Shown here: positions 61,653-64,000 of the stretch, piece by piece | Layout: each line of letters begins with the position of its first letter | Numbering within the stretch: position 1 is the stretch's first letter | Source: Pseudonocardia autotrophica | GTDB taxonomy: Bacteria; Actinomycetota; Actinomycetes; Mycobacteriales; Pseudonocardiaceae | Length of the DNA stretch: 64,000 bases | Reading direction: 5' to 3' | Assembly (NCBI RefSeq): GCF_003945385.1 | Contig: NZ_AP018920.1 | Coordinates: 3,596,001 to 3,660,000, forward strand | The notes under the pieces: model-generated | What the model saw: the letters and a program-made list of their open reading frames with translations, nothing else | Database searches by the model: none | Told to the model about the DNA's origin: nothing | Position numbers and translations under genes: made by a program

Positions 61653-62048
61653 ATGAGCATCTTCAGCGAGAGCGAACTCGGATACCTGCGCGGGACGGGC
61701 CGGCTCGCCCGGCTGGCCACGATCGGGCCGGACGGGGGCCCACAGGTCCGGCCGGTCGGCTACCTGGTGAACCAGGACGGCACGATCGACGTCGGCGGCA
61801 TCGACAACCCGGCCACCCAGAAATGGCGCAACGTGCGGCGGGACGAGCGGGTCGCGCTCGTCGTGGACGACACCGGGGACGGTCCGGGCTGGTCGCCGCG
61901 CTGGGTCGAGGTGCGCGGGACCGCCGAGCTGCTGCCGGGCGTGGTGCCCGGCGGCGCGCTCCGCGACGCCGCGCCCGGCGTGATCCGGATCCGGCCACGG
62001 CGGATCCTGGCCCATGTCGACGGCACCTCACACAACAGGACCGTGTGA
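61653..62048 (+). CDS. PPOX-class F420/FMN-dependent oxidoreductase
   Basis: 131 residues. Split beta-barrel flavin-binding fold: FSESELGYLRGTGRLARLATI, GPQVRPVGYLVN, IDVGGIDNPATQKWRNVRRDERVALVVDD and WVEVRGTAE. Matches the family annotated PPOX-class F420-dependent in actinobacteria. Small soluble redox enzyme with unknown substrate. The last 21 bases overlap the 3' end of the convergent CoA-transferase gene. Confidence 0.88.
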   Translation: MSIFSESELGYLRGTGRLARLATIGPDGGPQVRPVGYLVNQDGTIDVGGIDNPATQKWRNVRRDERVALVVDDTGDGPGWSPRWVEVRGTAELLPGVVPGGALRDAAPGVIRIRPRRILAHVDGTSHNRTV

Positions 62049-63554
62049 CTCCGCCTGGGCGCCGTGTGGCAGCCACCCCGGCCGCGACGACCCGCGCGGC
62101 ACCAGCACCGTGCGGTACCCGCCGGGCGTCGCCGTCATCCTGACCTGGTCGGTGACGCCCTGGTAGTGCCCGAGCGGGGTGGACGCGGTGAACGTCTCCG
62201 GATCGGGGTACGCGTGCTCGGTGCCGGTCCCGGCGATCTCCCTGGCGTAGCCGAGATCGAACACGCCCAGCTCCAGCATCCACAGCGCGGCCCGGACCAG
62301 CGACACCTCGACCGCCCACGAGCCACCCTCGGTGGCGCGCCTGCGCAGTGCCGCGCAGATCCCGGCGGCCGCCAGCCAGGACACGATGTAGTCGTTGACG
62401 ACCAGGATCGGGGACAGCCGCGGCCGGCCCCCGCCGCCCTCCAGCGTCATCATCCCGACCAGGGTGCCCGCGGACTGGTCGAAGCCGATCCGGTCCGCCC
62501 ACGGCCCGTGCGGGCCGTGCAGGGTGGTCGTGGCGTGCACGATCCCGGGCCGGACGGCCGCCGCCTCCTCCGCCGACAGTCCGATCGACTCCAGGTAGCC
62601 GGGCCGCCGGTTGGCGTGGAAGACGTCGGCCCCGGCGAGCAGCCCGCGCAGCAGTGACCGGCCGCCCGATGTGCGCGGGTCCACCGTGCAGGAACGGACG
62701 CCGACGTTCGCGCTGATGTAGGTGGTGTCGTGCTCGAACTCGTCGGGCCGCCACACGTTGAGCACGTCGGCGCCGTGCAGCGCGAGCGAGCGGCCGGTGC
62801 CTGCCCCGGCGATCACGTGCCCCATGCCGAGCGCGCGCAGCCCGTCCAGCGGCTGCTCGGGCCGGTCGCGGCCGGGGAACGGCTCGGGCGGGGCGTCCCC
62901 GATCCGGCGCAGCGTGATCGGCGGTGTGTCCGCGATCGCGGCGTGCTGCGCGGTGTCGAGCCACTCCTGCGGGGTCCGGGCCATCGGCAGCACGATCCCG
63001 GCGGCGGCCGCGGCCTCCTCCAGGTCCGCGGCGTCCCACCGGCGGATCGCGTCGGCGACGCCTGCCTCGGGCGCCCCGAGGAAGGTCTCGGCGGCGTGCC
63101 GCAGCTTCGGGTACGGGTTGAGCGGCATCACCCAGCGGCCGTCGCGCGTCTCGTGGAAGGTGAACCCGAGTGCCTGCGAGGTGATCGCCGGGCTGGCCGC
63201 CGGATAGCCGTTGAGCAGCTCCCAGCGCCGGTCGTAGAACGGGCAGAGCCGGTGCGGGGCGCGGCGGACGTCGACCGTGACGTCCTGGCCGTCGCCGCCG
63301 CGGTCCCGGTGGATCGCGGCGACGCCGACCGACTTCGCGGCGAGCGCGACCGCCGCTCCCCCGCCGAGCCGCAGCGCGCTGGGCACCACCGGATCGGCAC
63401 CGACGAAGCCGATCCGGCCGCCGGCATCGGCAGCGGACAGCCCGGTCCCGGCCAGCAGGCCGTCCAGGGCGGCGGCCGGGTCGAACGCGTCGTCGGTGGC
63501 GGGATGTGCGACGGCGGCCCGGATCCGCCCGGACAGACCCGTCGGGCCGTTCAC
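62028..63554 (-). CDS. CoA-transferase, family III (CaiB/BaiF)
   Basis: 508 residues. The C-terminal half carries the family core: LRALGMGHVIAGAGTGRSLALHGADVLNV, GGRSLLRGLLAGADVFHANRRPGYLESIGL, DRIGFDQSAGTLVGMM and VVNDYIVSWLAAAGI. The N-terminal part (about 1-240) looks like a second, shorter CoA-transferase half. Moves CoA between carboxylic acids. Its ATG overlaps the stop of the upstream AtuA-type gene (63551-63554), so both act in the same acyl-CoA pathway. Confidence 0.88.
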   Translation of the reverse strand: MNGPTGLSGRIRAAVAHPATDDAFDPAAALDGLLAGTGLSAADAGGRIGFVGADPVVPSALRLGGGAAVALAAKSVGVAAIHRDRGGDGQDVTVDVRRAPHRLCPFYDRRWELLNGYPAASPAITSQALGFTFHETRDGRWVMPLNPYPKLRHAAETFLGAPEAGVADAIRRWDAADLEEAAAAAGIVLPMARTPQEWLDTAQHAAIADTPPITLRRIGDAPPEPFPGRDRPEQPLDGLRALGMGHVIAGAGTGRSLALHGADVLNVWRPDEFEHDTTYISANVGVRSCTVDPRTSGGRSLLRGLLAGADVFHANRRPGYLESIGLSAEEAAAVRPGIVHATTTLHGPHGPWADRIGFDQSAGTLVGMMTLEGGGGRPRLSPILVVNDYIVSWLAAAGICAALRRRATEGGSWAVEVSLVRAALWMLELGVFDLGYAREIAGTGTEHAYPDPETFTASTPLGHYQGVTDQVRMTATPGGYRTVLVPRGSSRPGWLPHGAQAESHGPVV

Positions 63555-64000
63555 CGCGGACCCGGCACGTGCTTGGCCCGCAGGTACTCGCCCACGGACT
63601 TGCCGATCTGGTCGACCCGCAGGTTCGCCGAGCCGCCCGAGCCGAGCAGCCCGACCAGCACCAGGTGCACCGCGCCGAGGTGCGGGAACTCGTGCCGGAC
63701 GATCGCCCCGCCCGCCTCCGGGAGCAGCGTCGCCACCCGCTCGGTGCCCAGTGTGGCGCGCAGCCAGTCCCAGTGCGCCGGATCCTTCACCCAGATCCCG
63801 ACGTTCGCGTTGCCGCCCTTGTCGCCTGCCCTGGCGTGCACGAACCGGCCGAGCTGGACCGGGTCGCCGTCGGGTTCGGGCAGCGGTGGCTCGGGATGCA
63901 CCGGCTGGGCGAGCTCCTCCGGGCCTGCGGTCCGGGTCGGGCGCGGCGGATCGATCCGGGTGCCGTCGTCGAGCACGACGTGCTCGTCGAGCAGCGTCGC
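63551..64000 (-). CDS. AtuA-type protein, C-terminal part only (5' end outside window)
   Basis: At least 149 residues in frame, open to the right edge. The segment LGRFVHARAGDKGGNANVGIW and HLGAVHLVLVGLLGSGGSANLRVDQIGKSVGEYLRA correspond to the C-terminal domain fused to or encoded next to AtuA (DUF1446) proteins of acyclic terpene utilisation. A separate small protein of this type is also known, so fusion cannot be proved here. Coupled to the CoA-transferase gene. Confidence 0.75.
   Translation of the reverse strand, partial: ATLLDEHVVLDDGTRIDPPRPTRTAGPEELAQPVHPEPPLPEPDGDPVQLGRFVHARAGDKGGNANVGIWVKDPAHWDWLRATLGTERVATLLPEAGGAIVRHEFPHLGAVHLVLVGLLGSGGSANLRVDQIGKSVGEYLRAKHVPGPR

Overview
The window is very GC-rich DNA from an actinomycete. 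A single Emb-type arabinosyltransferase (23003-26416) implies an arabinogalactan cell wall. Together with Lsr2, F420-type oxidoreductase, AtuA/CoA-transferase and PopT-like genes, this suggests Pseudonocardiaceae (Pseudonocardia-like). That placement is inference from gene content and composition; no marker gene is present.

Region 1 (1-16570) is one minus-strand reading frame of at least 5,523 codons that runs off the left edge. It encodes a giant protein of unknown function with an N-terminal membrane segment, Lys/Ser/Asp repeats, coiled coils, more than 40 short paired-cysteine loops, roughly 61-residue tandem repeats, a hydrophobic domain and about two dozen heptad repeats. The large plus-strand open frames over it are shadows.

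Region 2 (16.6-19.7 kb) is an insertion-sequence graveyard. It holds IS481 and IS3 transposase relics, the IS3 relic being split by an intact ISL3-family element with a perfect 8-bp target duplication.

Region 3 (19.2-31.4 kb) carries a GNAT acetyltransferase, a small Gly/Cys-rich membrane protein, an Lsr2 with a long tail, an alpha/beta hydrolase, a frameshifted membrane gene, emb, an IS110 element, a frameshifted monooxygenase-like gene, a 600-bp repeat array, an APC permease and a ComB-like phosphatase.

Region 4 (31.4-36.4 kb) has a secreted lipase, a pentapeptide-repeat protein and four consecutive minus-strand genes for membrane-anchored low-complexity proteins that share an Arg-His-Arg N-terminal signature.

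Region 5 (36.5-44.7 kb) is a compact operon: orphan CoxL-like molybdenum hydroxylase, pxpA, biotin carrier, biotin carboxylase, pxpB, pxpC. A divergent PucR regulator faces it. It looks like a pathway that hydroxylates and then opens a lactam or N-heterocycle.

Region 6 (44.7-64 kb) is mostly core or ordinary accessory content: flavin reductase plus MFS exporter behind a MerR-type promoter, DUF4232 lipoprotein, TauE/SafE permease, a Ser/Thr kinase with its membrane part at the N-terminus, two MarR regulators, a tandem-DUF427 protein, an M20 peptidase, pantothenate kinase, a CNNM pair, a conserved protein usually called 3-methyladenine glycosylase, a CxxCxCxC small protein, an ABC-ATPase-like protein, a PopT-like transporter, an F420/FMN split-barrel protein, a CoA-transferase and the 3' part of an AtuA-type gene. 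No rRNA, tRNA or CRISPR was seen.
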